A DNA stretch of 64,000 bases from Mongoliibacter ruber (GTDB lineage Bacteria; Bacteroidota; Bacteroidia; Cytophagales; Cyclobacteriaceae), in contig NZ_PVTR01000005.1 of the NCBI RefSeq assembly GCF_003003005.1, positions 248,001 through 312,000 of the forward strand, read 5' to 3'. A program made the translations under genes and the position numbers. Under the pieces are notes generated by a model. The model searched no databases, had not been told where the DNA came from, and saw nothing but the letters and a program-made list of their open reading frames with translations. Of this stretch, positions 9,048 through 17,605 are shown one piece after another. Position 1 is the stretch's first letter. Each line of letters starts with the position of its first letter.

Positions 9048-9903
9048 AGGATTTCTTATTACAATAGTTTTGCTTCTTGTATTTACCATAAGTCATGCAC
9101 AAGTAAAAGCATTCAAAATTTTTGATAAAAACGGTGAAGAGGTGAGTTTTGAGCAACTTGCAGAAGAGTCTTCTCAGGCCGAAATAGTTTTTTTCGGTGA
9201 GTTGCACAACAACAGTATTGCGCATTGGCTACAGCTAAGACTGTTGAAAGGCTTACACCAAACCGAGCAGTCTATAATCTTGGCGGGAGAGTTTTTTGAG
9301 CGAGATGATCAATTGAATATAGATGAGTGGTTTTCCGGAAAAATCACGGATAAAAACTTTGAAGCTGAAGCCAAACTGTGGAATAATTACAGTACAGATT
9401 ATAAGCCTTTGATGCTTTATGCCAAAAAAAATGACCTCCCATTTATAGCCAGCAATGTACCCCGTAAATACGCCTCTTTGGTCAGCCGAGAGGGTTTGAA
9501 AGCTTTGGATTCATTAAGTATCGAAGCAAAATCCAACTTCCCTCCTCTTCCGATTCATGTAGACAAAGAATTACCTGGATATGTGGGGATGAAGGAGATG
9601 ATGCATGGCTCAAGTATGAATGTGGATTTCATGATAGAAGCACAGGCTTTGAAAGATGCAACGATGGCCTATTCACTTTTTGAGTATATTGGTGAAGGAC
9701 ACAACATCCTCCATATCAACGGTTCTTACCATTCCAACAATTACGAGGGAATTGTTTGGTATATCAAGCAAGCTTATCCAGATATTAATCTCCTTACTAT
9801 CAATACAGTAGAATTGGAAGACGATCAAACCCTAGATGAAAAACAACTGAAATCAGCTGATTTTATAATTGTAGTTCCAGCTGATAGTCCAAAAAGTTAC
9901 TGA
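9040..9903 (+). CDS. ChaN-family (haem-binding uptake) secreted protein
   Basis: The family is named for ChaN, an iron-regulated haem-binding protein. The 287 residues start with a Sec signal (MHKGFLITIVLLLVFTISHAQ). The ChaN hallmarks follow: EIVFFGELHNNSIAHWLQL near residue 50, ILAGEFFERDDQ, LPFIASNVPRKYASLV, a methionine-rich GMKEMMHGSSMNVDFM stretch and HILHINGSYHSNNYEGI. ChaN of Campylobacter is a lipoprotein, whereas this one has no lipobox, so it is probably periplasmic or secreted. It overlaps folB by 8 bases and is followed 1 base later by the DUF4268 gene. Involvement in haem or iron uptake is inference by family only; no transporter is adjacent. Confidence 0.8.
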   Translation: MHKGFLITIVLLLVFTISHAQVKAFKIFDKNGEEVSFEQLAEESSQAEIVFFGELHNNSIAHWLQLRLLKGLHQTEQSIILAGEFFERDDQLNIDEWFSGKITDKNFEAEAKLWNNYSTDYKPLMLYAKKNDLPFIASNVPRKYASLVSREGLKALDSLSIEAKSNFPPLPIHVDKELPGYVGMKEMMHGSSMNVDFMIEAQALKDATMAYSLFEYIGEGHNILHINGSYHSNNYEGIVWYIKQAYPDINLLTINTVELEDDQTLDEKQLKSADFIIVVPADSPKSY

Positions 9904-9904
9904 G

Positions 9905-10363
9905 ATGTATTCCCGAGCCGAAACAGCTAAAATCCGAAAAGATTTTTGGACAGCATTTGGACTCTATATGAAACCTATACCCAGTGCAGAAGGCTATAGA
10001 ACCAACTGGCAAAACTACAAAACAGGGGTCAAGAATATATTTTTTCGAATGAAAGCAGAGCGTGGCTTTGCTTCCATTGGAATTGAATTGAACCATAAGG
10101 ATGAAGAACTACAGGAGTTGGTATTTGGTCAGTTTGTGGAATTCAGGAAATTATTGGAAATAGAGCTTGAAGAATCCTGGGATTGGGAGCTGCACCAATT
10201 TGATGAATCAGGTGCCATTATTTCCAGAGTCCAAATTGTACTCCAGCCAGTAAATGTGATGGACAAAAATGACTGGCCTAAGATCATCAGTTTCCTTAAA
10301 CCCAGAATTATCGCATTGGACGCTTTTTGGTCTAATATCAAACCTGCATTTGAGGATTTTTAA
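9905..10363 (+). CDS. DUF4268 domain-containing protein
   Basis: The 152-residue cytoplasmic protein matches my recollection of DUF4268 over its length: IRKDFWTAFGLYMKP, NWQNYKTGVKNIFFRMKAE, EDFREELF-like region GQFVEFRKLLEIELEESWDW and a C-terminal WPKIISFLKPRIIALDAFW. The DUF4268 fold is sometimes found next to restriction-like domains, but nothing here indicates nuclease motifs. It is the last gene of the WD40-DivIVA-folB-ChaN run and ends before a palindromic terminator shared with the convergent GH109 gene. Its function is unknown. Confidence 0.7.
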   Translation: MYSRAETAKIRKDFWTAFGLYMKPIPSAEGYRTNWQNYKTGVKNIFFRMKAERGFASIGIELNHKDEELQELVFGQFVEFRKLLEIELEESWDWELHQFDESGAIISRVQIVLQPVNVMDKNDWPKIISFLKPRIIALDAFWSNIKPAFEDF

Positions 10364-10372
10364 ACTCAGTTG

Positions 10373-10435
10373 GTTCAAGACTTAGTCTTGGACCATAATC
10401 CACAGCCTCGTCTAGTTCAAGACTTAGTCCTGGAC
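10373..10435. repeat. two direct copies of a 21-bp hairpin motif
   Basis: GTTCAAGACTTAGTCTTGGA(C) at 10373-10393 recurs at 10415-10435 with one change (CTTGG to CCTGG). Each copy is itself an inverted repeat, CAAGAC-TTA-GTCTTG, perfect in the first copy and one mismatch in the second. The copies lie between convergent genes, so they may act in transcript ends or be a dispersed repeat family. Confidence 0.6.
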
Positions 10436-10501
10436 TCCAACCTTTGCAGTCTTCAGACTGCTATCTCAAAAAACGCATTAAATCTTACTAAAAAAAAGAA
10501 A

Positions 10502-10530
10502 ACCTTTGGGGTTTTCAAAACCCCAAAGGT
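10502..10530. terminator. long palindrome between convergent genes, likely bidirectional terminator
   Basis: Arms ACCTTTGGGGTTTT and AAAACCCCAAAGGT (10502-10515 and 10517-10530) are perfectly complementary around a single C. A partial third arm (AACCTTTGAGGTC) follows at 10541-10553. The A-run before and the T-rich segment after allow a terminator role for both the DUF4268 and GH109 genes. The core AACCTT..GAGGTTT also appears in the repeat block at 47 kb, so it is probably a dispersed intergenic family. Confidence 0.6.
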
Positions 10531-10585
10531 CAACTTCCTAAACCTTTGAGGTCTTTCTTTTGACCTCGATGGTTTTTCCTCCACC

Positions 10586-11995
10586 TTACACAATCACCTT
10601 AGTCGTTCCCCCACCTTTCAATGTAATCTCCACAGGCTTATTTTCCTTCCAGCTTCCTCCCGTAAAATCAGGCACATCAATGGAATTGGATCTATGGGCC
10701 ACAGACCATTCGCTCAAAGGAGAAATCGCTGACCACAATGCTGCATCATACACATCCTGATCTAAAGGCAAGCCATTTCTCAGACAATCGATCAACCTCC
10801 AGTCCATCATAAAATCCATACCTCCATGTCCTCCAATCTGCTTGGCCAGTTCACCGACTTTTTTGACAATTTCCGGTGTGTACTTTTCCTCAATGACTTT
10901 GATTTCATCTTCCTTTAACCAACTGTGTTCCTTTGAAATTTTCTGAACCGGATATTTTTGTGCAAATGCCTTTGTACCACTGATGGCATGCAGCCTACTG
11001 TATGGTCTAGGCGAAGTCACATCATGCTGAATCATCATAGACCTGCCTTTTTTGGTCTTGACTATGGTAGTGTTCATATTGCCTCCAAACTGTTTCTCTG
11101 CAAATGACCCAAAGAAATTATCTTGTTCAGCCAACTCTCTTGCTTTGTCAGCCATATGAAAATCTGCACTGGAAAGGGAAGTCAGGTAATCCATTTGATC
11201 ACCACGATTGATGTCCATGATTTGACATATTGGCCCCAAGCCATGTGTAGCATATAGATTTCCATCTCTGTAGTTCTCCTTCAACCTCCACATATCCTGA
11301 TAGCCTCCATCGCCTTCTTTCATAAAATTCAACCAAAGCAGGTCGTGAATGTAAGCACCTTCTGTATGAATGATTTCTCCAAAAAAGCCATCCCTTGCCA
11401 TGCTCAAAGTCATCAATTCAAAGAAGTCATAACAGCAGTTTTCCAGCATCATACAATGCTTTTTGGTTTTTTCCGACGTTTCTACCAATTGCCAGCATTC
11501 TTCCAATGTCTTGGCGGCCGGCACTTCTACTGCGGCATGTTTCCCGTTTTCCATAGCATATACTGCCATCGGAGTGTGCCAATCCCAAGGAGTCACAATA
11601 TAAATCAGGTCTAGATCATTTCGATCTACAAGCTTTTTCCATGCATATACAGAACCAGAAAATCCTTCAGGATTATGTTTGGTACCTTTGAGCTTTTCCT
11701 GCATTTTGTCTACCCTTTCAGGAATCAAATCACAAAGGGCTTTGATCTCTACTCCTTCAATTTTACTCAAACGATCCACTGCTCCAGGCCCTCTTTGACC
11801 TAATCCTATCACACCCACCCTGACCGTTTCCAATTTAGGGGCAGCATAGCCGCTCATATTAAATATTTGTTGGTATTGCTTCTGGCTCCTTTGATACAAA
11901 AGTTCCTGAGATTCAGCCTTGGCAAATTGTGGAATGGCAGATCCTACCAATCCTAGGCCTGCCAATTTTATAAAGTCTCTTCTATTATTGCTCAT
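10586..11995 (-). CDS. GH109-type Gfo/Idh/MocA enzyme with Tat signal (alpha-N-acetylgalactosaminidase-like)
   Basis: This 469-residue protein has a twin-arginine signal at its start (SNNRRDFIKLAGLGLVGSA) and a Rossmann NAD-binding motif VGVIGLGQRGPGAVDRL. The remainder matches glycoside hydrolase family 109: YIVTPWDWHTPMAVYAMENG, CMMLENCCYD, GEIIHTEGAYIHDL, YATHGLGPICQIMDINRGD, GGHGGMDFMMDWRLIDCLRN, and ISPLSEWSVAHRSNSIDVPD. GH109 enzymes use a tightly bound NAD and an oxidation-elimination mechanism on N-acetylgalactosaminides. Tat export fits a protein folded with its cofactor. The ATG at 11995 is chosen because it begins the Tat signal; an upstream in-frame ATG at 12040 would add 15 residues ahead of it. 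Substrate assignment is by family. Confidence 0.85.
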   Translation of the reverse strand: MSNNRRDFIKLAGLGLVGSAIPQFAKAESQELLYQRSQKQYQQIFNMSGYAAPKLETVRVGVIGLGQRGPGAVDRLSKIEGVEIKALCDLIPERVDKMQEKLKGTKHNPEGFSGSVYAWKKLVDRNDLDLIYIVTPWDWHTPMAVYAMENGKHAAVEVPAAKTLEECWQLVETSEKTKKHCMMLENCCYDFFELMTLSMARDGFFGEIIHTEGAYIHDLLWLNFMKEGDGGYQDMWRLKENYRDGNLYATHGLGPICQIMDINRGDQMDYLTSLSSADFHMADKARELAEQDNFFGSFAEKQFGGNMNTTIVKTKKGRSMMIQHDVTSPRPYSRLHAISGTKAFAQKYPVQKISKEHSWLKEDEIKVIEEKYTPEIVKKVGELAKQIGGHGGMDFMMDWRLIDCLRNGLPLDQDVYDAALWSAISPLSEWSVAHRSNSIDVPDFTGGSWKENKPVEITLKGGGTTKVIV

Positions 11996-12148
11996 AGAAA
12001 TACATTTGGGGTTTACAATTGTGATTTCAATATAAGGCAAAATTCCATTCTCATTCCATTGCTATCAATTCAGGCTTATAAAAAGTCAAAAAATGATTAA
12101 AAATCGGAGTGAAAAATAAACTATTCATCCCGCTGATTTTATATAAGT

Positions 12149-12182
12149 AAAAAAACACCCTTACCTTTTAGGATCAGGGTGT
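12149..12182 (-). terminator. Rho-independent terminator of the pseudo-subtilase gene
   Basis: Read on the minus strand, ACACCCT (12182-12176) pairs with AGGGTGT (12161-12155) and is followed by a run of seven T. It lies about 20 bases past the stop codon of the gene that ends at 12202. Confidence 0.75.
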
Positions 12183-12201
12183 CGAAAAAAATTTTTGTTG
12201 C

Positions 12202-13872
12202 TTAAAAAGTGATAGTAACCTCGTTGGAACATTTGTTTGTTCCAGAAAGACAGATTTTATAAGTCTTAGGTGGAAGATTTCGACCGCTAACTTCATACAA
12301 CCAATTACCTCCATTATGAGAATCTCCTCCATATGAGGTGGCGATTTTTTGACCATTTTCATAAATATCCACTTCTCCAGAGGGATGCTTGGCTGGATTC
12401 CATTTTAAATAAACCTGGTAATTACTTCCTCTTAATTTTGTACTGCTTCCAATTAGGTCCAAGTAAAAATTCGCCCTTTCAGGATCAATATTTCCCGCTC
12501 CATTCACAGTCATGCCGCTAAACAACAAATGGTTATTTACGCTATTGGATAATTGGACAATGTTTTTTGTAGAAGTACTTCTTAGAAAATGATATACTTC
12601 ATCTGGTGAAGCCAAAGGGTTGTTTTCCAAAAACTTGGCGGCAACACCCACAACAAGCCCGGAAGCAACAAAATTGGGGTTCATTGTAAAGCCATTCTCC
12701 CACTCTTCTTGATACCCATATGGTTCTCTCTGCCAAGATGTACTCGGGGCAAATAAATCTATACATTTCCCATAATTACTTTCCCTTTGTTTTCTATCCT
12801 CAAGATCTGCCATTCCTACAGTAAAAACGTAAGGTTTGTAGTTGTTACTCCATGTACAAGCATTTTCCATCCAGGCGCCTGAACTAGAAAACAATGAAAA
12901 CCCTGCATGATATAGATTTTCAAGTGCCGAAAAATAGGCCTGATTTTCGATCGGTCCCACAAGATTAATCTGAACAATTCCAGGCCTTACTCCATTTGCA
13001 ACAATCCAATCGTATGCTTCTATCAAAGAGGAAATATAAATTTCATTATCCAAATCAGTCTTTGAGTGGTAAGTCCTGACTCCAAATAAGTTAAGATCCT
13101 TTGCAGACCCAAATGTCCTCCCTCCTGCTACTAGCGCCATTGTGGTTGAAGTACTAATCCTATGATCCTCAATACCAATAGAATCAATGTTAAATACTCT
13201 ATCTTCAAATTCTTCAGGGTAATCCTCCCAAATCAAACCTGGAGGAAAATAAGCATTTACCCCTTTTCCAGTAGCAGTAAAGATATAGGTTTCATTTAGC
13301 GGTAATTGTCTCTGATCTATCCTGTCCAGGTATTTAGGTGCTTCATTTTGAACTGTACCTCCTGTTCCTGGTTCCGGATCTTTAACTTCTGGTTCTTCAT
13401 TCCCTCCTTCGTCCTCTTTTGGTTTGTCCTGGCCTGGAGGTGTCTTTCTTAAGTTGTATTCATTAGGTATAAAAACGTCCGGCTCTATCCTTCTCACTCT
13501 TGAGTCTCTTCTTAATACACTAAGTTCTTCAGATGTCAATTCCAATGTAAAGCCAGTAATAACATGCCCGTAAACAGCTTTCAATTTTTCTCTGGAAATG
13601 TTGTTTCTGCTCAACATCTCATGACCTAGGTTTCTCACACCTATTTGTACATCCTCATATCGATCGCTTCTCCGAAAGTTAGTGGCATTATCATGAAGGG
13701 TAACAATATACCTTCCCGGAACCACATTCGAGGATAAACTATTATAATCCACTTCCTCTCCTATTTGAGGACTATCTACATCGACTTCCTGGCATGAAAA
13801 CACCATCAATAAAAGGGACATAGCCATAGGAAACCAATTCCCTTTATGATTTGATAATTTAAAAACTGACAT
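12202..13872 (-). CDS. lipoprotein with degenerate subtilisin (S8) fold, predicted pseudoprotease
   Basis: The 556-residue product has a lipoprotein signal (LLLMVFSC, lipidated C27) followed by acidic residues. An I9-type inhibitor prodomain follows (about 53-135: PGRYIVTLHDNA, ITGFTLELTSEELSVLRRD, VRRIEPDVFI), then an acidic/proline linker (about 141-178). The S8 fold (about 185-470) aligns by eye with the proteinase K subfamily through VNAYFPPGLI, VAGGRTFGSAKDLNLFGVR, NACTWSNNYKPYVFTVGMAD and RESNYGKCIDLFAPSTSW. The catalytic positions are all replaced: Asp of IDTG reads FPPG (P210), His of GHGTH reads TTMAL (T244), the oxyanion Asn of AGN reads SGA (A333), and the GTSMA serine block reads NFVAS. 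The C-terminus (about 480-556) is a fibronectin-like module. No type IX sorting domain is seen. The start could also be M16 or M18. Confidence 0.8.
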   Translation of the reverse strand: MSVFKLSNHKGNWFPMAMSLLLMVFSCQEVDVDSPQIGEEVDYNSLSSNVVPGRYIVTLHDNATNFRRSDRYEDVQIGVRNLGHEMLSRNNISREKLKAVYGHVITGFTLELTSEELSVLRRDSRVRRIEPDVFIPNEYNLRKTPPGQDKPKEDEGGNEEPEVKDPEPGTGGTVQNEAPKYLDRIDQRQLPLNETYIFTATGKGVNAYFPPGLIWEDYPEEFEDRVFNIDSIGIEDHRISTSTTMALVAGGRTFGSAKDLNLFGVRTYHSKTDLDNEIYISSLIEAYDWIVANGVRPGIVQINLVGPIENQAYFSALENLYHAGFSLFSSSGAWMENACTWSNNYKPYVFTVGMADLEDRKQRESNYGKCIDLFAPSTSWQREPYGYQEEWENGFTMNPNFVASGLVVGVAAKFLENNPLASPDEVYHFLRSTSTKNIVQLSNSVNNHLLFSGMTVNGAGNIDPERANFYLDLIGSSTKLRGSNYQVYLKWNPAKHPSGEVDIYENGQKIATSYGGDSHNGGNWLYEVSGRNLPPKTYKICLSGTNKCSNEVTITF

Positions 13873-14011
13873 AATTAAAGTGTTTAAGTTGAAAGTTACT
13901 TTTCTACAGATACTTAAAAAGCGATATTGTTACCCTTTTGAAAGCACTTTCATAAAAATAAATTAACGACTGAGCTTAAAAAATACTACCAAAGTACTAT
14001 TTCCCGGTATT

Positions 14012-14938
14012 TCACTTCCTAAACAAACTCAAGCTAAAAAACTCCCTGCTATCCGTAAAATGCTTATCCCAAATGAATCCGGTTTGAGATCCTATTTTGT
14101 CTAACTCTTTCAAACTGTATTTCTGAGAAATTTCTGTATGGATGGTTTCGAATTTTTCAAATTCTATTTCTTGACCGCTGATATGTACGGTTTGCGCTTT
14201 TATACTCACCAAAAAACTCAACGCGGATCCTGTCAGAGGATTGTACACACCATAATGCTCAAAAGCAGAAAGATCGAAATCACCTGAAAGCTCCCTATTG
14301 ATCCTTTCTAAAAGATTGAGATTGAACCTTTTGGTCACACCCTCCTTATCATTGTATGCTGCTCGGATGACATGTGGATTTTTTTTCAAGTCCACTCCCA
14401 TCAGAAAGAAATCTCCTTCTTGCATCAGCCCATTGACAAACTGAATAAACTCGACAGCCTTTTCACCGGGAAAATTCCCTATGTTGCTCCCCATAAAAAG
14501 TATGAGCTTTGGCTTATTCCTCTCCTTGAGCAATTCTGAGGTTACCGAATAATCACCGGGAATTGGGTTGATCAGCAAATCAGGGATTTGGGCATGAACC
14601 AAATTCTGATTGACGTCCAATATCTCAGGAGAAATATCCATAGGGATATAGGTCAAGGACTTTCCTGTCTTAAATGCCTCTTTTAGAAAAATAACCGTCT
14701 TCGATCCATCTCCAGCGCCTAGTTCAACGATATCCAATTCATGAGCAGATATTTCTGACAAGATTGCCTTAGAGCTATTTTGCAGTATCTCCACTTCACA
14801 TTCAGGAAGATAATACTCTTCTGCAGCCATGATTTCCTGAAATATTCTAGACCCTTTTTCATCGTAAAAATATTTAGAAGGCAACGTTTTTTGGTCTGAT
14901 GTTAAGCCCTTGATAACATCCTTAAGAAATTGATTCAT
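14012..14938 (-). CDS. egtD: L-histidine N-alpha-methyltransferase EgtD
   Basis: EgtD trimethylates histidine with SAM to give hercynine (histidine betaine), the first step of ergothioneine synthesis. The 308 residues carry the family signatures: LPSKYFYDEKGSRIFQEIMA (residues 19-38), EEYYLPECEVEIL, the SAM-binding VELGAGDGSKT, YIPMDISPEIL, LILFMGSNIGNFPG, LMGVDLKKNPHVIRAAYND and RFNLNLLERINRELSGDFD. Length is typical for the Methyltransf_33 family. The gene begins 3 bases after the egtB stop, so the two are almost certainly co-transcribed (egtB first). Confidence 0.93.
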   Translation of the reverse strand: MNQFLKDVIKGLTSDQKTLPSKYFYDEKGSRIFQEIMAAEEYYLPECEVEILQNSSKAILSEISAHELDIVELGAGDGSKTVIFLKEAFKTGKSLTYIPMDISPEILDVNQNLVHAQIPDLLINPIPGDYSVTSELLKERNKPKLILFMGSNIGNFPGEKAVEFIQFVNGLMQEGDFFLMGVDLKKNPHVIRAAYNDKEGVTKRFNLNLLERINRELSGDFDLSAFEHYGVYNPLTGSALSFLVSIKAQTVHISGQEIEFEKFETIHTEISQKYSLKELDKIGSQTGFIWDKHFTDSREFFSLSLFRK

Positions 14939-14941
14939 TTT

Positions 14942-16105
14942 TTACTTAGCTAGTCTTATTCCTGAAAAAAGCCACCTTGAGGAGGCATGAAAGAAGTTTC
15001 GGTATGTTTTGCGGCTATGCCCTTTTGGGCTGGCTACTGAAGCACCTCTGAGCACATTTTGGTTGCTCATAAATTTGCCATTGTATTCTCCCAGTGCACC
15101 GGGAGCTTTTTGAAACCCGGGATAGGGAAGGTAGGCACTGTAGGTCCACTCCCACAACTGCCCCCACTTGAATGTATCCGATGCTACTTCCCATTCAAAC
15201 TCTGTGGGCAAGCGCATTCCTTTCCATTCTGCATAGGCATATGCCTCATAGAAACTCACATGCTGCACCGGCAATGACATATCTACTTTTTCAAACCCCT
15301 TGAGGCTATAATTGTACCACTCACCATTTTTCTCATACCAATACAAAGGTGCATTGAGCTGTTCCTTTTGCACAAAATCCCAACCTTCTGAGAGCCATAG
15401 GTTAAAATCAGTATATCCACCATCTTCCATAAATTCGAGGTATTCTCCGTTTGTGACGAGATTTTCTGAGATCTCAAAATCCTGAAGGTACACTTGATGC
15501 CTGTTGAGTTCATTGTCGTAACAAAAGCTTTTCCCATCTGCTCCAATTTCAAAAATACCTCCTTTGATGGATGAAAATCCAGTGGATTTCTCTTCCCTTA
15601 CCAAAAACTCAGGCCCATAGACGGGGAAAGTCGGTTGGTTGCCCAAAATGTATTTGATATCATAGACCAACAATTCCTGATGCTGTTGCTCATGGTTGAT
15701 CCCTATTTCCAAAACATCAAGTACCTCTTTAGAAAGCTCAGTCTCCAAAAATTCCAAGCACTTTTCTGTAACATATTCTCTGTAAGAAATCACATCCCTT
15801 ACAGGAGGCCTACTCATCAATCCACGGTTTGGACGCAGCACCCTTTCTCCGGCATTGTTGTAATAGCTATTGAATAAAAAGGCGAAATCCTCATCATAGA
15901 CTTGATAGTCTCTTGCGTGTGGTTGCAAAACAAATGCTTCAAAAAACCACGTGGTATGTCCCAAATGCCATTTGGGAGGAGAAACATCTATAATGGGCTG
16001 AGGCACGTAATCCTCTATCTCTAGTGGTGCACAGATCGCTTCTGATCGCTTTCGGGTCTGCTCAAATTTATCTTTTAGTAATGTGATTCTCTCCATTGGT
16101 AACAT
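14942..16105 (-). CDS. egtB: ergothioneine biosynthesis protein EgtB (hercynine sulfoxide synthase)
   Basis: EgtB is a non-haem iron enzyme that joins hercynine to a thiol (cysteine or gamma-glutamylcysteine) and oxidises it to a sulfoxide. From M24 (16105) the product is about 387 residues. The N-terminal DinB-like domain supplies the iron ligands in KWHLGHTTWFFEAFVL and INHEQQHQELL. The C-terminal FGE-sulfatase-type domain is shown by PVQHVSFYEAYAYAEWKGMR, LPTEFEWEVAS, LWEWTYSAYLPYPGF and VLRGASVASP, ending RNFFHASSRWLFSGIRLAK. The extended ORF upstream of 16105 encodes a hydrophobic stretch that overlaps the transporter gene and is not counted; 16096 is an alternative ATG. The start overlaps the end of the BCCT gene by about 38 bases. 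No egtC or egtE homologue is adjacent. Confidence 0.92.
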   Translation of the reverse strand: MLPMERITLLKDKFEQTRKRSEAICAPLEIEDYVPQPIIDVSPPKWHLGHTTWFFEAFVLQPHARDYQVYDEDFAFLFNSYYNNAGERVLRPNRGLMSRPPVRDVISYREYVTEKCLEFLETELSKEVLDVLEIGINHEQQHQELLVYDIKYILGNQPTFPVYGPEFLVREEKSTGFSSIKGGIFEIGADGKSFCYDNELNRHQVYLQDFEISENLVTNGEYLEFMEDGGYTDFNLWLSEGWDFVQKEQLNAPLYWYEKNGEWYNYSLKGFEKVDMSLPVQHVSFYEAYAYAEWKGMRLPTEFEWEVASDTFKWGQLWEWTYSAYLPYPGFQKAPGALGEYNGKFMSNQNVLRGASVASPKGHSRKTYRNFFHASSRWLFSGIRLAK

Positions 16106-17576
16106 GATGTAAAAACAATAATCTAATAAAATATATTGCCATACCCAAAAACATAAGGCTAAAAGGAAAAGCAAAAACGATCAATAACTGAGATACTGAC
16201 TCCAATAATGATTCCTTTCCTATGACAATTACAGCAATCGTAAAAAGGGCAATTAAAAGCCCCCAAATCCATCTAAACCTCCTTCGAGGTTCTGATTCTC
16301 CATTGTCACTAAACATGCTCAACACAAAAATCGCCGAATCCACAGAAGTAATCAAAAATGTAAACACCAAAAGCAGCGTCATAGTTTGGGTGACTATCGA
16401 AAATGGATATTGTTCCAAAAACATAAAAATCCCAGTGTAAATAGACTCAAAAGCATCTCCTTCAACCAGACCTTTTTCCAAAAGAAAAAAAGCATTCTGC
16501 CCGAAAGTGCTAAACCAAATAAATGTGCCAAATGCAGGAATGATCAATACTGCCAATGTAAATTCTCTTATACTTCTTCCTTTAGAAATTCTCGCAATAA
16601 ATACTCCTGTAAAGGGAGCCCAAGCCAACCAAAACGCCCAATAGAAATAGGTCCAATCTTTTAGGAAATCATCTGAAACCTGATATTTCCCAAGATTGAG
16701 ACTCATTGGAACAAACTCTAAAATATATGTTCCTAAAACATCAAAAAAACTGAATGGTATTCCATTTAGAACCCCAAAACATGCTACAACCAAAAGTAAA
16801 GCAGTCGCTACTCCAATATTGAAATTGGATAGGTTTCGAATTCCCCTTTTTAAACCAAACAAGGCTGAACCTGTCGCGGTGATTGAAATAACCACAACTA
16901 CTATAATAACTTGAATAGGGATAAAATTGCTATTTGTCAAAAAGCCCAAGGCCTCAAGAAATTGTCTCCCTCCCAATCCTAATGCAGCTACCACTCCCAG
17001 GAGGGTACAGATTATCGTCAACACATTCATCAGAACCCCTAGAATGGATTTCTGAATGCCTTTGGGTAAGAGAGAGGCACTTGAGACCTTCTCTTTTTTT
17101 ACGTAAATGACATAACCTATGACTAATCCAAAAAGTCCATAAAAAGCCCATGGGGTAAGCCCCCAGTGAAAAAAAGTGTACTCCAGTGCAAATCCAGCAG
17201 GGGAAAGTGTGGAAGTTCTAGGGGCATACTGAAAGAAATAAACAGGCTCCTGCACAGCCCTGAGCAACAAGCCAGCCCCCATCCCTGTACTATACAACAT
17301 GGCAATCCAAGAAAACCAGCCATATTCCACTTCACCTTCACCAAGCTTTATTTTTCCCCATCTGGAAAATGCCAAAAACAAAAGCAAAACCACAGAGAAC
17401 AGCCCTAAAATCAAGTAAAAATATCCAAATGTATTTAGCAATTGAAAAGTCCAATACCCCAATAAACTGTCAAATTTATCTGAAAACAAAAATGAAATGA
17501 CCAAAAACAAAAGGCAAAAGCCCCCAACTATTGAGTTGGTGGCTTGTACCGAATTTTTTAGCGGTCTAAAAATCAT
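16068..17576 (-). CDS. BCCT-family (betaine/choline/carnitine) transporter
   Basis: This 502-residue protein has about 12 hydrophobic segments. The BCCT signatures are visible: EVEYGWFSWIAMLYSTGMGAG followed by LLLRAVQEPVYFFQYAPR (the substrate/cation site region), the WTYFYWAFWLAWAPFTGVFI helix and ARISKGRSIREF immediately after. BCCT carriers move trimethylammonium compounds by Na+ or H+ symport or by exchange. The canonical GxGxGxxxxGVxEP here reads STGMGAGLLLRAVQEP, so the GV is AV. Its 3' end overlaps egtB, and it lies in the same run as egtD. Since hercynine and ergothioneine are both trimethylammonium betaines of histidine, this may be their carrier (inference). Ordinary glycine betaine uptake is the main alternative. 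Confidence 0.88.
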   Translation of the reverse strand: MIFRPLKNSVQATNSIVGGFCLLFLVISFLFSDKFDSLLGYWTFQLLNTFGYFYLILGLFSVVLLLFLAFSRWGKIKLGEGEVEYGWFSWIAMLYSTGMGAGLLLRAVQEPVYFFQYAPRTSTLSPAGFALEYTFFHWGLTPWAFYGLFGLVIGYVIYVKKEKVSSASLLPKGIQKSILGVLMNVLTIICTLLGVVAALGLGGRQFLEALGFLTNSNFIPIQVIIVVVVISITATGSALFGLKRGIRNLSNFNIGVATALLLVVACFGVLNGIPFSFFDVLGTYILEFVPMSLNLGKYQVSDDFLKDWTYFYWAFWLAWAPFTGVFIARISKGRSIREFTLAVLIIPAFGTFIWFSTFGQNAFFLLEKGLVEGDAFESIYTGIFMFLEQYPFSIVTQTMTLLLVFTFLITSVDSAIFVLSMFSDNGESEPRRRFRWIWGLLIALFTIAVIVIGKESLLESVSQLLIVFAFPFSLMFLGMAIYFIRLLFLHHVTNGENHITKR

Positions 17577-17605
17577 GTCCTAAGGTAAGTCCTTTTTCGT
17601 TATGC

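Noticed and set aside
13900-14011. Possible terminator after egtD
   Set aside because: The only candidate stem (AATACTAC with GTACTATT) is weak, mismatched and without a T tract.
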